Assembly (NCBI RefSeq): GCF_014237865.1
Contig: NZ_JACJUU010000008.1
Span: 101,754 to 165,753 of the forward strand
From: Pusillimonas minor
Lineage (GTDB): Bacteria; Pseudomonadota; Gammaproteobacteria; Burkholderiales; Burkholderiaceae_B
Direction of reading: 5' to 3'
DNA length: 64,000 nt
Position numbers and translations under genes: made by a program. Shown in pieces: positions 8,465 to 16,576 of this stretch (positions are counted from its first letter, which is position 1; each line of letters opens with the position of its first letter). The notes beneath the pieces are model-generated. The model had not been told where the DNA came from. It was given only the letters and a program-made list of their open reading frames with translations, and ran no database searches.

Positions 8465-9673
8465 ATGAAAGGCATGAAATTTTATTCATCGCTGCTGGGC
8501 CTGGCGCTCGGCGCGGCGGTAAGCACATCCGCCCTGGCTCAAGACGTTATTAAAATCGGCGAACTGAACAGCTACAAAACACAGCCGGCCTTCCTGGGGC
8601 CTTACAAAAACGGTATGGATCTGGCCATCAGCCAAATCAACGAAGCCGGTGGCTTGCTGGGCAAAAAAGTCGAGCTGATCATCCGCGACGACAACTCCAA
8701 CACGGGCGATGCCGTACGTGCCGCCGAAGAACTCATTTCGCGTGACAAGGTTGACGTTCTTACCGGTACCTTCCTCTCGCACATTGGCCTGGCGGTTACC
8801 GACTTTGCCAAACAAAAGCAACGCTTCTTCCTGGCCAGCGAGCCACTTACCGACAAAATCGTATGGGGCGACGGCAATCGCTACACCTTCCGTCTTCGCA
8901 CCTCAACCTACATGCAGGTGGCCATGCTGGTCCCTGAAGCGGTCAAACTGAACAAAAAGCGCTGGGCACTGGTTTATCCCAACTACGAGTACGGTCAATC
9001 GGCTGTAAACACCTTCAAAACCCTCATGAAGGCCGCTCAGCCCGATATCGAGTTCGTGGCCGAGCAGGCTTCGCCATTGGGCAAGGTTGATGCCGGCAGT
9101 GTTATCCAGGCCTTGTCCGATGCCAAAGCCGATGCCGTCTTCAACGTGCTGTTTGCGGCCGATCTGGCCAAACTGGTACGTGCAGGTTCGCAGCGTAACT
9201 TCTTCGACAACGTGCCTGTAGTCAGCCTGCTTACCGGCGAACCCGAATACCTCGACCCGCTGGGTAACGAAACACCCGAAGGCTGGATTGTGACGGGCTA
9301 CCCCTGGTACGCCATCAACACGCCCGAGCACAAGGCATTCCTTGAAGCCTATCAGGCCAAGTTCAACGACTATCCTCGTTTGGGTACAGTTGTAGGTTAT
9401 TCGGCCATCATGTCGCTTGCCGAAGGCATCAAAAAGGCGGGCTCTACCGATACTGAAGCCCTCATCAAAGCCTTCCGCGGTCTCGAGCTCATGTCGCCGT
9501 TTGGTCCCATTACCTATCGTGCGCAAGATCACCAGTCGACCATGGGTATTTATGTGGGCAAACTGGCCAAGAAAGATGGTAAAGGCATCATGACCGACTT
9601 CGTCTATGTTGACGGTAAAGATGTTCAGCCTTCCGACGAGCAAGTCAAAGAGTGGCGTAAGGCTGCTGAATAA
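8465..9673 (+). CDS. Periplasmic solute-binding protein of a branched-chain-amino-acid (Liv) type importer
   Basis: A 402-residue secreted protein of the Leu/Ile/Val-binding class (type I periplasmic-binding fold). The start at 8465 has an AGGAAA ribosome-binding site and gives a signal peptide of about 26 residues ending ALAQ before DVIKIGELN. Fold landmarks: GPYKNGMDLAISQINEAGGLLGKKVELIIRDD-like strand-helix order, GDAVRAAEELISRDKV, WALVYPNYEYGQSAV and GYSAIMSLAEGIKKAG. Many such proteins in Burkholderiales bind aromatic or heteroaromatic carboxylates rather than amino acids. Because it is next to a NicR-like regulator and nic genes, I infer nicotinate or a related pyridine acid as ligand. 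A terminator follows, so this gene should be expressed more than the permease. Confidence 0.9.
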   Translation: MKGMKFYSSLLGLALGAAVSTSALAQDVIKIGELNSYKTQPAFLGPYKNGMDLAISQINEAGGLLGKKVELIIRDDNSNTGDAVRAAEELISRDKVDVLTGTFLSHIGLAVTDFAKQKQRFFLASEPLTDKIVWGDGNRYTFRLRTSTYMQVAMLVPEAVKLNKKRWALVYPNYEYGQSAVNTFKTLMKAAQPDIEFVAEQASPLGKVDAGSVIQALSDAKADAVFNVLFAADLAKLVRAGSQRNFFDNVPVVSLLTGEPEYLDPLGNETPEGWIVTGYPWYAINTPEHKAFLEAYQAKFNDYPRLGTVVGYSAIMSLAEGIKKAGSTDTEALIKAFRGLELMSPFGPITYRAQDHQSTMGIYVGKLAKKDGKGIMTDFVYVDGKDVQPSDEQVKEWRKAAE

Positions 9674-9686
9674 AGCAATACAACAA

Positions 9687-9721
9687 ACCTCTGTCACCTG
9701 TTCCGGTGGCAGAGGTTTTTA
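9687..9721 (+). terminator. Intra-operon terminator between the binding protein and the LivHM permease
   Basis: Stem ACCTCTGTCACC (9687-9698) pairs with GGTGGCAGAGGT (9705-9716) with one G-T pair and a 6-base loop, followed by five T. It lies 14 bases after the binding-protein stop and 20 before the permease start. Partial read-through would give the usual excess of binding protein over membrane components. Confidence 0.85.
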
Positions 9722-9740
9722 ATTTTCAGGTGGCAATCAA

Positions 9741-11651
9741 ATGGATTTGTCGGGTTTTATCGTTCAGATGCTGAACGGGTTGGCCGAGGCGTCATCATTG
9801 TTCTTGGTGGCGGCGGGGCTTTCCCTGATTTTCGGCGTAACGCGCATTGTTAACTTTGCGCATGGTTCGTTGTACATGTTGGGCATTTATGTGGCCTTCA
9901 CTATTGTCCAGTCGTTCGGAGGCAGTCCATTTGGTTTCTGGTTCAGTCTGATTGCAGCGGCTTTATTGGTAGGCGCGTTTGGCGCACTGGTCGAAATTAT
10001 TCTGCTTCGGCGCATTTATCGCGCGCCCGAGCTTTTCCAGCTGCTGGCGACATTTGCGCTGGTGCTGGTCATTCGTGATGCAACCCTGTTTTTGTGGGGC
10101 CCCGAAGACTTGCTGGGGCCGATTGCGCCTGGGCTTGACGGCTCCATCATGATTTTGGGCAATTACTTCCCAAAGTACGACATTGTCCTTATTTTCATTG
10201 GCCCGGTTGTCCTGGGTCTGCTTTGGTTGCTGCTGACGCGCACCCGGTGGGGTACGCTGGTTCGCGCGGCCACCCAAGACCGCGAAATGCTGGGCGCCTT
10301 GGGCGTAAATCAGGCCTGGCTCTTTACGGCAGTTTTTGCGCTGGGTTCTTTTCTGGCCGCCTTGGGCGGCGCTGTGCAAATCCCGCGTTTGCCCGCTAAC
10401 CTCACCCTCGACCTGAGCGTCATTGGCGACGCCTTCGTTATTGTGGTGGTGGGTGGTATGGGTTCCATTCCGGGGGCCTACGTGGCGGCGCTTATCATCG
10501 CCGAGCTTAAAGCGCTGTGTATCGCGCTGGGCACAGTCAGCCTGTTTGGCCTTACCTTCGAATTCCCCAAGCTAACGCTCGTTGTCGAGTTTATTTTCAT
10601 GGCGCTGGTCTTGGTGTTCCGCCCCTGGGGTTTGTTCGGCACCGTGTCGGCCGTCAGCCGCAACTCTGCGCCCATCGAAGCGCCTATTCGTCCGGCCACC
10701 ATGCCGTTCAAGGTGTTCATTGTGGTGTCGGTGGCGGCCATTGCCGCGCTGCCATTGTTGTCCGATATCATGCCGTATGCCACGGTATTGGCGCTCGATA
10801 TTATGGTCGCCGCGTTGTTTGCGCTTAGCCTGCACTTCATGATGGGGCCCGGCGGCATGCACTCGTTTGGCCACGCCGCGTATTATGGTCTGGGCGCCTA
10901 CGCAGCAGCGTTGTTGCTTAAAACGGCGGCGTTTTCCATGGGTTGGTCGATGGCCATTGCGCCTATTATTGCGGGCTTCGGTGCGCTGATTTTCGGCTGG
11001 TTCTGCGTTCGTCTCTCGGGCGTGTATCTGGCCATGCTAACGCTTGCCTTTGGTCAAATCGTCTGGTCCATCATTTACCAATGGGACGACTTCACCGGTG
11101 GCTCGAACGGCATGATCGGTATCTGGCCGGCCGAGTGGTTGTCGGGCGACGCGTATTACTACTTCGCCCTTACCGTTGTTGTGCTGTCGGCGGTTGTATT
11201 GCGCAGGCTCTTGTTCTCGCCATTTGGCTATGCCTTGCGTGCCGCACGCGACTCAACCTTGCGGGCCGATGCGCTGGGCATCGATGTCAAGCGGGTGCAG
11301 TGGGTAGCCTTTGTTATTGCAGGTGTATTTGCCGGGTTGGCAGGCGTGTTGTATGTCTTCTCAAAAGGCAGTGCTTCCCCCGAAATCATCTGGGTCGGCA
11401 AATCGGTCGATGGCCTGGTCATGGTGTTGCTGGGCGGTATTCAAACACTCATTGGCCCGGTTGTTGGTGCAGCCACATTCAGTTTCTTGCAAGACTATTT
11501 CAAGGGCCTGACCGATTACTGGCTAGCGATGTTCGGCGGCGTGATTTTGCTGATCGTTCTGGCGTTTCCGCAAGGTATCGCGGGCTATGTCAAAGAACTT
11601 TTTGAATATTGGGGCGCCAAGCGTGCCGCCCGCCAGGAGCAGCCACTATGA
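9741..11651 (+). CDS. Fused LivH-LivM ABC permease
   Basis: A 636-residue inner-membrane protein that joins two permease domains normally encoded separately. Residues 1-290 are LivH-like (FIVQMLNGLAEASSLFLVAAGLSLIFGVTRIVNFAHG, with the conserved VNFAHG, and VVVGGMGSIPGA). Residues ~320-620 are LivM-like (LSLHFMMGPGGMHSFGHAAYYGLGAY, VRLSGVYLAMLTLAFGQ, ALGIDVKRVQWVAFVIAGVFAGLAG, VMVLLGGIQTLIGPVVGA). The start has CAGGTGG upstream. The stop overlaps the ATG of the next gene by four bases. Each half is of normal length, so this is a gene fusion rather than a sequencing join; comparable fusions occur in other betaproteobacteria. Confidence 0.93.
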   Translation: MDLSGFIVQMLNGLAEASSLFLVAAGLSLIFGVTRIVNFAHGSLYMLGIYVAFTIVQSFGGSPFGFWFSLIAAALLVGAFGALVEIILLRRIYRAPELFQLLATFALVLVIRDATLFLWGPEDLLGPIAPGLDGSIMILGNYFPKYDIVLIFIGPVVLGLLWLLLTRTRWGTLVRAATQDREMLGALGVNQAWLFTAVFALGSFLAALGGAVQIPRLPANLTLDLSVIGDAFVIVVVGGMGSIPGAYVAALIIAELKALCIALGTVSLFGLTFEFPKLTLVVEFIFMALVLVFRPWGLFGTVSAVSRNSAPIEAPIRPATMPFKVFIVVSVAAIAALPLLSDIMPYATVLALDIMVAALFALSLHFMMGPGGMHSFGHAAYYGLGAYAAALLLKTAAFSMGWSMAIAPIIAGFGALIFGWFCVRLSGVYLAMLTLAFGQIVWSIIYQWDDFTGGSNGMIGIWPAEWLSGDAYYYFALTVVVLSAVVLRRLLFSPFGYALRAARDSTLRADALGIDVKRVQWVAFVIAGVFAGLAGVLYVFSKGSASPEIIWVGKSVDGLVMVLLGGIQTLIGPVVGAATFSFLQDYFKGLTDYWLAMFGGVILLIVLAFPQGIAGYVKELFEYWGAKRAARQEQPL

Positions 11652-12424
11652 GTTTGTTGGAAGTTCGTAATCTCAGGAAGGCCTTCGGCGGCAATATCGC
11701 CGTCGATGGCGTCAATTTCGATTTGCATGCCGGCGAGCTGCTTGCCCTTATTGGCCCTAACGGCGCCGGTAAAACCACAACGTTCAACATGGTCAATGGC
11801 CAGTTGCGGGCCACCGCGGGCTCAATCAAGCTTAACGGCACCGAACTCACCCGTTTGCCGCCGCGCGAAATCGCCTATCTTGGTGTGGGTCGTACGTTTC
11901 AGATCGCCGCCACATTTGCGTCGTTGACGGTGGTTGAAAACGTGCAAATGGCTTTGTTGGCGCATAACCGCAAGGTGTATTCATTCTGGAAGCCGGCTGC
12001 CGCTTACTATCGCGAAAAGGCCATGGCCTTGCTGGCCCAGGTGGGCATGGACTCGCAGGCCGACCGCGCCTCCAGCGAGCTGGCTTACGGCGACGTCAAG
12101 CGCGTCGAACTTGCCATGGGCCTGGCCAACGACCCGAAGCTTTTGCTTATGGACGAGCCAACGGCCGGCATGGCCCCCAAAGAGCGTAACGACCTGATGG
12201 CGCTGACCAAAAAACTGGTGGTCGATCGCAATATGGCGGTGCTGTTTACCGAGCACAGCATGGACGTGGTGTTCGCGTATGCCGATCGCATGATTGTCCT
12301 GGCGCGCGGGCAATTAATTGCCGAAGGCAGCGCCGAAGAAATTCGTAATCATCCCAAGGTCCAGGAGGTTTACTTCGGGACGGGTAAAACTTTCGAGAAG
12401 AAAACAGCAGGGGCGCAAGCATGA
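11648..12424 (+). CDS. Liv-type ABC transporter ATPase (LivG-like)
   Basis: A 258-residue ATPase with Walker A GPNGAGKTT, Q-loop GRTFQIAATFASLTVVENV, signature-region LAYGDVKRVELAMGLA, Walker B LLLMDEPTAGMAP and the H-loop in FTEHSMDVVFAYADR. The AGMAPKER stretch and the C-terminal GSAEEIRNHPKVQEVYFG are typical of LivG. The start at 11648 overlaps the LivHM stop as ATGA, and its own stop overlaps the next start in the same way, so the genes are translationally coupled. Confidence 0.92.
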   Translation: MSLLEVRNLRKAFGGNIAVDGVNFDLHAGELLALIGPNGAGKTTTFNMVNGQLRATAGSIKLNGTELTRLPPREIAYLGVGRTFQIAATFASLTVVENVQMALLAHNRKVYSFWKPAAAYYREKAMALLAQVGMDSQADRASSELAYGDVKRVELAMGLANDPKLLLMDEPTAGMAPKERNDLMALTKKLVVDRNMAVLFTEHSMDVVFAYADRMIVLARGQLIAEGSAEEIRNHPKVQEVYFGTGKTFEKKTAGAQA

Positions 12425-13170
12425 GCAACACCCAATTCAACCCCGACGAAACGTTATTGACGGTATCGAAACTGAATGCCTGGTACGGTGCCGCACATAT
12501 TCTTTTCGATGTCGACCTGAACGTCCGGCGTGGCGAGGTTGTGGCCCTGATGGGGCGCAATGGCGCCGGCAAGTCCACCACACTCAAGTCCATCATGGGG
12601 CTGATGGAGAAATCCAAAGGCGAGATCCACTTCATGGGGAAAAAAATCAGCGGGCGTCAGCCTTACGAAATCTCCCGGGCCGGCGTCGGGTTCGTACCCG
12701 AAGACCGCCGCGTGTTTTCCGACCTGACCGTGACCGAAAACCTTGAAGTGGGCCGGCAGGCCGCGCGCCAATGGCCCGACGGCACCACTGCCTATACCTG
12801 GACACCCGAAGCGCTGTACAAGCTGTTTCCCAATTTGGGGGCCATGCAAGACCGCCCCGGCGGCCAAATGAGTGGTGGTGAGCAGCAAATGCTGACGGTG
12901 GCGCGCACGCTGATGGGCAACCCTTATCTGGTGCTGCTCGACGAGCCCTCTGAAGGTGTTGCGCCAGTGATTGTCGAGCAAATGGCCAACACCATCATCG
13001 CGCTCAAAGAGCACGGTGTCAGTGTGTTGTTGTCAGAGCAAAATGTGCACTTTGCCGAACTGGTCTCAGACCGTGTGTATGTCCTCGAAAAAGGTCAGAT
13101 CCGTTACACGGCCACGATGGAAGAACTGGCTGAAAACGAAGAGATCCGTCGCAGCTACCTGACGGTGTAA
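12421..13170 (+). CDS. Liv-type ABC transporter ATPase (LivF-like)
   Basis: A 249-residue ATPase: Walker A GRNGAGKST, Q-loop-region GFVPEDRRVFSDLTVTENLEVG, signature MSGGEQQMLTVARTLMG, Walker B LVLLDEPSEGVAPVIVEQ and LLSEQNVHFAELVSDR in place of the H-loop. The PEDRRVF and SEGLAP-like strings are LivF hallmarks. It is the last gene of the importer operon and is followed by a strong hairpin shared with the convergent nic genes. Confidence 0.92.
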   Translation: MSNTQFNPDETLLTVSKLNAWYGAAHILFDVDLNVRRGEVVALMGRNGAGKSTTLKSIMGLMEKSKGEIHFMGKKISGRQPYEISRAGVGFVPEDRRVFSDLTVTENLEVGRQAARQWPDGTTAYTWTPEALYKLFPNLGAMQDRPGGQMSGGEQQMLTVARTLMGNPYLVLLDEPSEGVAPVIVEQMANTIIALKEHGVSVLLSEQNVHFAELVSDRVYVLEKGQIRYTATMEELAENEEIRRSYLTV

Positions 13171-13208
13171 CGCGGTATTCGGTGTCATGCCGGTATTTTT
13201 GGATGGTT

Positions 13209-13247
13209 AAAAAAGTTCAGCCCGGGTGATACCGGGCTGAACTTTTT
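13209..13247. terminator. Bidirectional terminator between livF and the NicB-like gene
   Basis: Stem AAAAGTTCAGCCCGG pairs perfectly with CCGGGCTGAACTTTT, with a 6-base loop, flanked by A-rich and T-rich runs. It lies between two converging operons and can terminate both. Confidence 0.88.
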
Positions 13248-13268
13248 GGGGCCTGCAGTTAGCAGCAA

Positions 13269-16094
13269 TTAGTGGCCGTGCATTTGGCGTATAGACGATA
13301 TTTTGTCGTCAAGCCCTTGCCATTGGGGTTTGCCAGGCGCAAACCGGGCGCGCATATATTCGATGAGTTCGCGGATTTGCGCGTCGTTCAGACTGTCTTT
13401 GAAGCCTGGCATATAGCCCAACCCCTGGCCTGTGGGGTCGTCGATGCCGTGCATCAAGACCTGGATCACGTTGTCGGGGTGGTCGCTGTGCAAGTTGGTG
13501 TTCAGCGCCAGCGATGGCCGCGCGCCAAACAGCGGTGGGCCTTCACGGGCATCGTGACATACGGCGCAGGCGCCCTCGAATAGCGCTTCTCCGGGCAGCG
13601 TCATGACCCCGACGTTGCTGCGGCTTGCTTCTTCAAGCTTGGCGGCGGTAAGGGCGGAAGGTTCGGCCGAGGCGGGTGGCGGGTTGATGGCTGCCAGATA
13701 ATGCGCCATGGCACGAACATCAGCTTCGGGCAGTTGCGCAAGATTTTGCACCACCGGGCCCATTGGGCCCGACGCAACGCCATGCACCGACGAGTAGCCG
13801 GTGCGCAAATAATCGAAAAGCGTGTCTTCGGTCCAGGCGATGGGCGCTTTCGACAGGGCGTTCAGGGCAGGGGCTTCCCAACCATCGGCGAAACCGCCCG
13901 CCAGAAAGTTTTCGGCGCCGGACTTTTCGGCGCCCATGCTGTTGCGCGGGGAATGACAGGCCGTGCAGTGGCCGGCGCCTTGCACCAGGTACGCACCCCG
14001 GTTCCAGAGGGTGGATTGGGTTGGGTCGGGTTGGTAAACCTCGTTTTTATGGAACAAGGTGTTCCAGCCTGCCATGAGGGGGCGCGCATTGTAGGGGAAC
14101 GCCAGTTCGGTTTTTGGTGGTGTTGCCGAAACAGGCTCGCGCGTCATCAGGTAGGCATATAACGACTGCATGTCGGCATCGCTGATTTTGGCGAAGGCCG
14201 TGTACGGGAACACCGGGTACAAATGTCGGCCGTCGCGATGGATGCCTTCGCGCATGGCGCGCTCGAACGCCGCGTAAGACCAGTTACCTATGCCCGTTTT
14301 CGGGTCGGGGGTGATGTTGGTGGTGTAGACCGTACCGAAAGGCGTATCGAGGGCGCGCCCTCCGGTGTTTTCGATGCCGCCTTCGGCGGTATGGCAAACC
14401 ATGCAGTCGCCGGCCAGGGCCACCAGCCGGCCGCGTTCGATGGCCGCCGCCGAGTAGATTGAGGTATCGACAGCCACAGGCGCTATGGCGCCACGCAGGG
14501 GCAAGGCCGTGAGCACCAGGCCAGCGGCACCGGCGGCAATGCCACCCAGCAAGCCGTAAGCCCAGCGTTTGTTGCGTTTGTTTTCGGTGGTTTCGGTTGA
14601 CGACAGCAGGCTGTTGGCACTGAAGGGCGCCTGGCGGATACGGGTGCCGGTTGCTTTGTAAATGGCATTGGCAATGGCGGCCGCGGCCGGCAATTGCGCG
14701 TTCGGGTGCCACGCCAGGGGCGTGCCGACAGCGCTTTGCTGTGGCACGACCGACACTTCGGGCAGGGTCAGGGCGCCGGCCGTATTGGCGTTGGCATCGG
14801 CCCATTGGTCGAAGGTGTCGGGTGCGCCCAGCAGGCCCCGGGCGGTATCGCGAACCTGGTTTTCGATTTTGTCGGTATCGCTTGCCGATGCAAGGCTGCT
14901 GGCGGTATGGCCAACCGTTAAACGCGTGATGTCGATGGCGTTGCCGCTGACGGCTACTTCGGCCACCCAGGCAGACCAAACTGTTTGCGGCGGGTCTTGT
15001 TCGTTGTCGATAATTTGGGCACAGGCAAAGCCTTTGCCGGCCCCCGGTTGGGGTTGATCGAACCAGCCCGCCTGCTGCGCCACCGACTCGATCAGCGCTT
15101 TGCCGGAAGGGTCGGTAATGGTGTCTAGCCGTGCCTGTACCGGGTCGTGGTTTTGCAGTGCGCACAGTTCATCGAAAAATGATTCGCGGGCAAATACACT
15201 GGCGGCAGTGGGGGTGTCGTTGGCCGGGCCAATGCTGTAGGCGTTGCCGGCAGATTGCTGGCTGACGGGTATGCCGTAAAGCGCATTGCTTTGGGCGATT
15301 GTGCCGGCGTATTGATGTTCGACGCCGCAAAGCAGGGCGGCGACTGATGGTCGTCGTGCATTGGCAATGTTTGCGCGCTCGATATATTGGCTCGCGGGCG
15401 TGCGGTCGGCTTGCAGCTCGAGGGTGATTTTTGTGGGCGCGGCGGTGGTGTCGTGTTGTACCCGCACAGGTTTGCCGCGGCCAAAAGCCAAAAGCGCAGC
15501 ATCGACCGCGGTATCGTAGCCCTCGCCGGGCAGGCCGTTGGCGACCAGGGTGATCTGCTCGGCCGGTAAACCGCACAACGATGCGATTTCGGCTCTTAAC
15601 TGGTTTGCCCGGCCGGTGCTCGCCCAAATTGTCAGGCCGGTTGAGGTATGGCGGGCAATTGCCCATACCGGGGCGTCGTCGGGCGTGTTCACCCACGTGT
15701 AGCTGAGGGTGGTGCTTGGCGCGGCGGGTGGCGGTGTGGCGTCACTTTGCCCGGCATTGGGTAACTGCGCGTTGCGTTGGGGTTCGGCGTTACGCCATTG
15801 GGCCTGGATTTGCGCGCGGGCGTGCGCCGCCTGGCTGGGCTGCGATGCAATCACCGCCACAAAGTTGTGGCGTATAACAATATCGACAACGCCCGGCACG
15901 TGCCGGGCGGGGTCGACCTGAATGTGTTGAAGCACCGGCCCGCAATAGGCGTGGCCGTTCCAGCGCATGTCGGGCGGACGCAGCACGGTGCCGTGCAGCA
16001 GGTCTCCGGCGCCGGGAAGGGCCAGGTCGTGGTGCCCGACGTGGCGGGCAAGATTCGGGTTGTGTTGTGATTGGGTGTTGGCCGGTACGGTCAT
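13269..16094 (-). CDS. nicB: NicB-like subunit: degenerate molybdopterin domain fused to a tri-haem cytochrome c
   Basis: A 941-residue protein. Residues ~20-100 resemble the aldehyde-oxidase hammerhead (LLHGTVLRPPDMRWNG, PGVVDIVIRHNFVAVIA). The stretch up to ~490 is a shortened molybdopterin-binding-like region. A hydrophobic segment follows at 511-533, then three c-type haem sites: CMVCH (564-568), CTACH (710-714) and CAVCH (843-847). In Pseudomonas putida NicB passes electrons from nicotinate hydroxylation through such a cytochrome tail. Here the place expected to hold the catalytic G-x-GE motif reads SAVGTPLAWHP (454-464), with no Glu, and the domain is about 200 residues short, so this half is probably not catalytic. 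The start at 16094 overlaps the nicA stop as ATGA. The separate subunit at 18049 probably supplies catalysis. Confidence 0.8.
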   Translation of the reverse strand: MTVPANTQSQHNPNLARHVGHHDLALPGAGDLLHGTVLRPPDMRWNGHAYCGPVLQHIQVDPARHVPGVVDIVIRHNFVAVIASQPSQAAHARAQIQAQWRNAEPQRNAQLPNAGQSDATPPPAAPSTTLSYTWVNTPDDAPVWAIARHTSTGLTIWASTGRANQLRAEIASLCGLPAEQITLVANGLPGEGYDTAVDAALLAFGRGKPVRVQHDTTAAPTKITLELQADRTPASQYIERANIANARRPSVAALLCGVEHQYAGTIAQSNALYGIPVSQQSAGNAYSIGPANDTPTAASVFARESFFDELCALQNHDPVQARLDTITDPSGKALIESVAQQAGWFDQPQPGAGKGFACAQIIDNEQDPPQTVWSAWVAEVAVSGNAIDITRLTVGHTASSLASASDTDKIENQVRDTARGLLGAPDTFDQWADANANTAGALTLPEVSVVPQQSAVGTPLAWHPNAQLPAAAAIANAIYKATGTRIRQAPFSANSLLSSTETTENKRNKRWAYGLLGGIAAGAAGLVLTALPLRGAIAPVAVDTSIYSAAAIERGRLVALAGDCMVCHTAEGGIENTGGRALDTPFGTVYTTNITPDPKTGIGNWSYAAFERAMREGIHRDGRHLYPVFPYTAFAKISDADMQSLYAYLMTREPVSATPPKTELAFPYNARPLMAGWNTLFHKNEVYQPDPTQSTLWNRGAYLVQGAGHCTACHSPRNSMGAEKSGAENFLAGGFADGWEAPALNALSKAPIAWTEDTLFDYLRTGYSSVHGVASGPMGPVVQNLAQLPEADVRAMAHYLAAINPPPASAEPSALTAAKLEEASRSNVGVMTLPGEALFEGACAVCHDAREGPPLFGARPSLALNTNLHSDHPDNVIQVLMHGIDDPTGQGLGYMPGFKDSLNDAQIRELIEYMRARFAPGKPQWQGLDDKISSIRQMHGH

Positions 16095-16576
16095 TGGGTG
16101 GTTTGCAGCGCTTTTGCGGCTTCGAGGGCAGCGTCGACGATTTCGACATGCGTGCCACAGCGGCAAAGGTTGTATTTGAGTTCTTGGCGAATTTGTTGTT
16201 CGGTGGGGTTGGGGTTGCGGTTAAGCAGTGCCTGAATGGTCATGATCATGCCGTTAAGGCAATAGCCGCACTGGGCGGCTTGTTTGTCGATGAAGGCTTG
16301 CTGCACCGGGCCGGGCGCTGCGGCTGTGCCCAGCCCTTCGAGGGTAACGATGTCGTGACCGACAACACCCTTGACAGGCAAGACACAAGACCGCGCCGCG
16401 ACGCCGTCAACCAGTACGGTGCAGGCGCCGCATTCGCCCAGGCCACAGCCAAACTTTGGCCCGTTCAGTTCAAGGTCGTTGCGCAGTACATAAAGCAGCG
16501 GGGTGTCGGTTTCGACCTGGATGTGATGCGCGTGACCGTTAACATTAAGCTCAACAAGCTGGGGCGGTTTGTTCAT
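16091..16576 (-). CDS. nicA: Nicotinate dehydrogenase small subunit, [2Fe-2S] protein (NicA-like)
   Basis: A 161-residue two-cluster ferredoxin subunit of the xanthine-oxidase family. The N-terminal plant-type cluster is CGLGECGACTVLVDGVAARSC. The C-terminal helical-domain cluster is CGYCLNGMIM followed by YNLCRCGTH. It relays electrons from the molybdenum site to the cytochrome subunit. I start at ATG 16576 (MNKPPQLVELNVNG); an ATG 15 bases upstream is possible. The gene overlaps the end of nicC by 26 bases around a run of nine A, and its stop overlaps the nicB start. Confidence 0.9.
   Translation of the reverse strand: MNKPPQLVELNVNGHAHHIQVETDTPLLYVLRNDLELNGPKFGCGLGECGACTVLVDGVAARSCVLPVKGVVGHDIVTLEGLGTAAAPGPVQQAFIDKQAAQCGYCLNGMIMTIQALLNRNPNPTEQQIRQELKYNLCRCGTHVEIVDAALEAAKALQTTQ

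Noticed and set aside
8903..9697. A 264-codon frame opposite the solute-binding-protein gene
   Set aside because: Antisense to a gene with signal peptide and fold motifs; no independent support.
14284..15165. A 293-codon Arg/His-rich frame inside the NicB-like gene
   Set aside because: Shadow frame of biased composition in another phase of a gene with three haem motifs.
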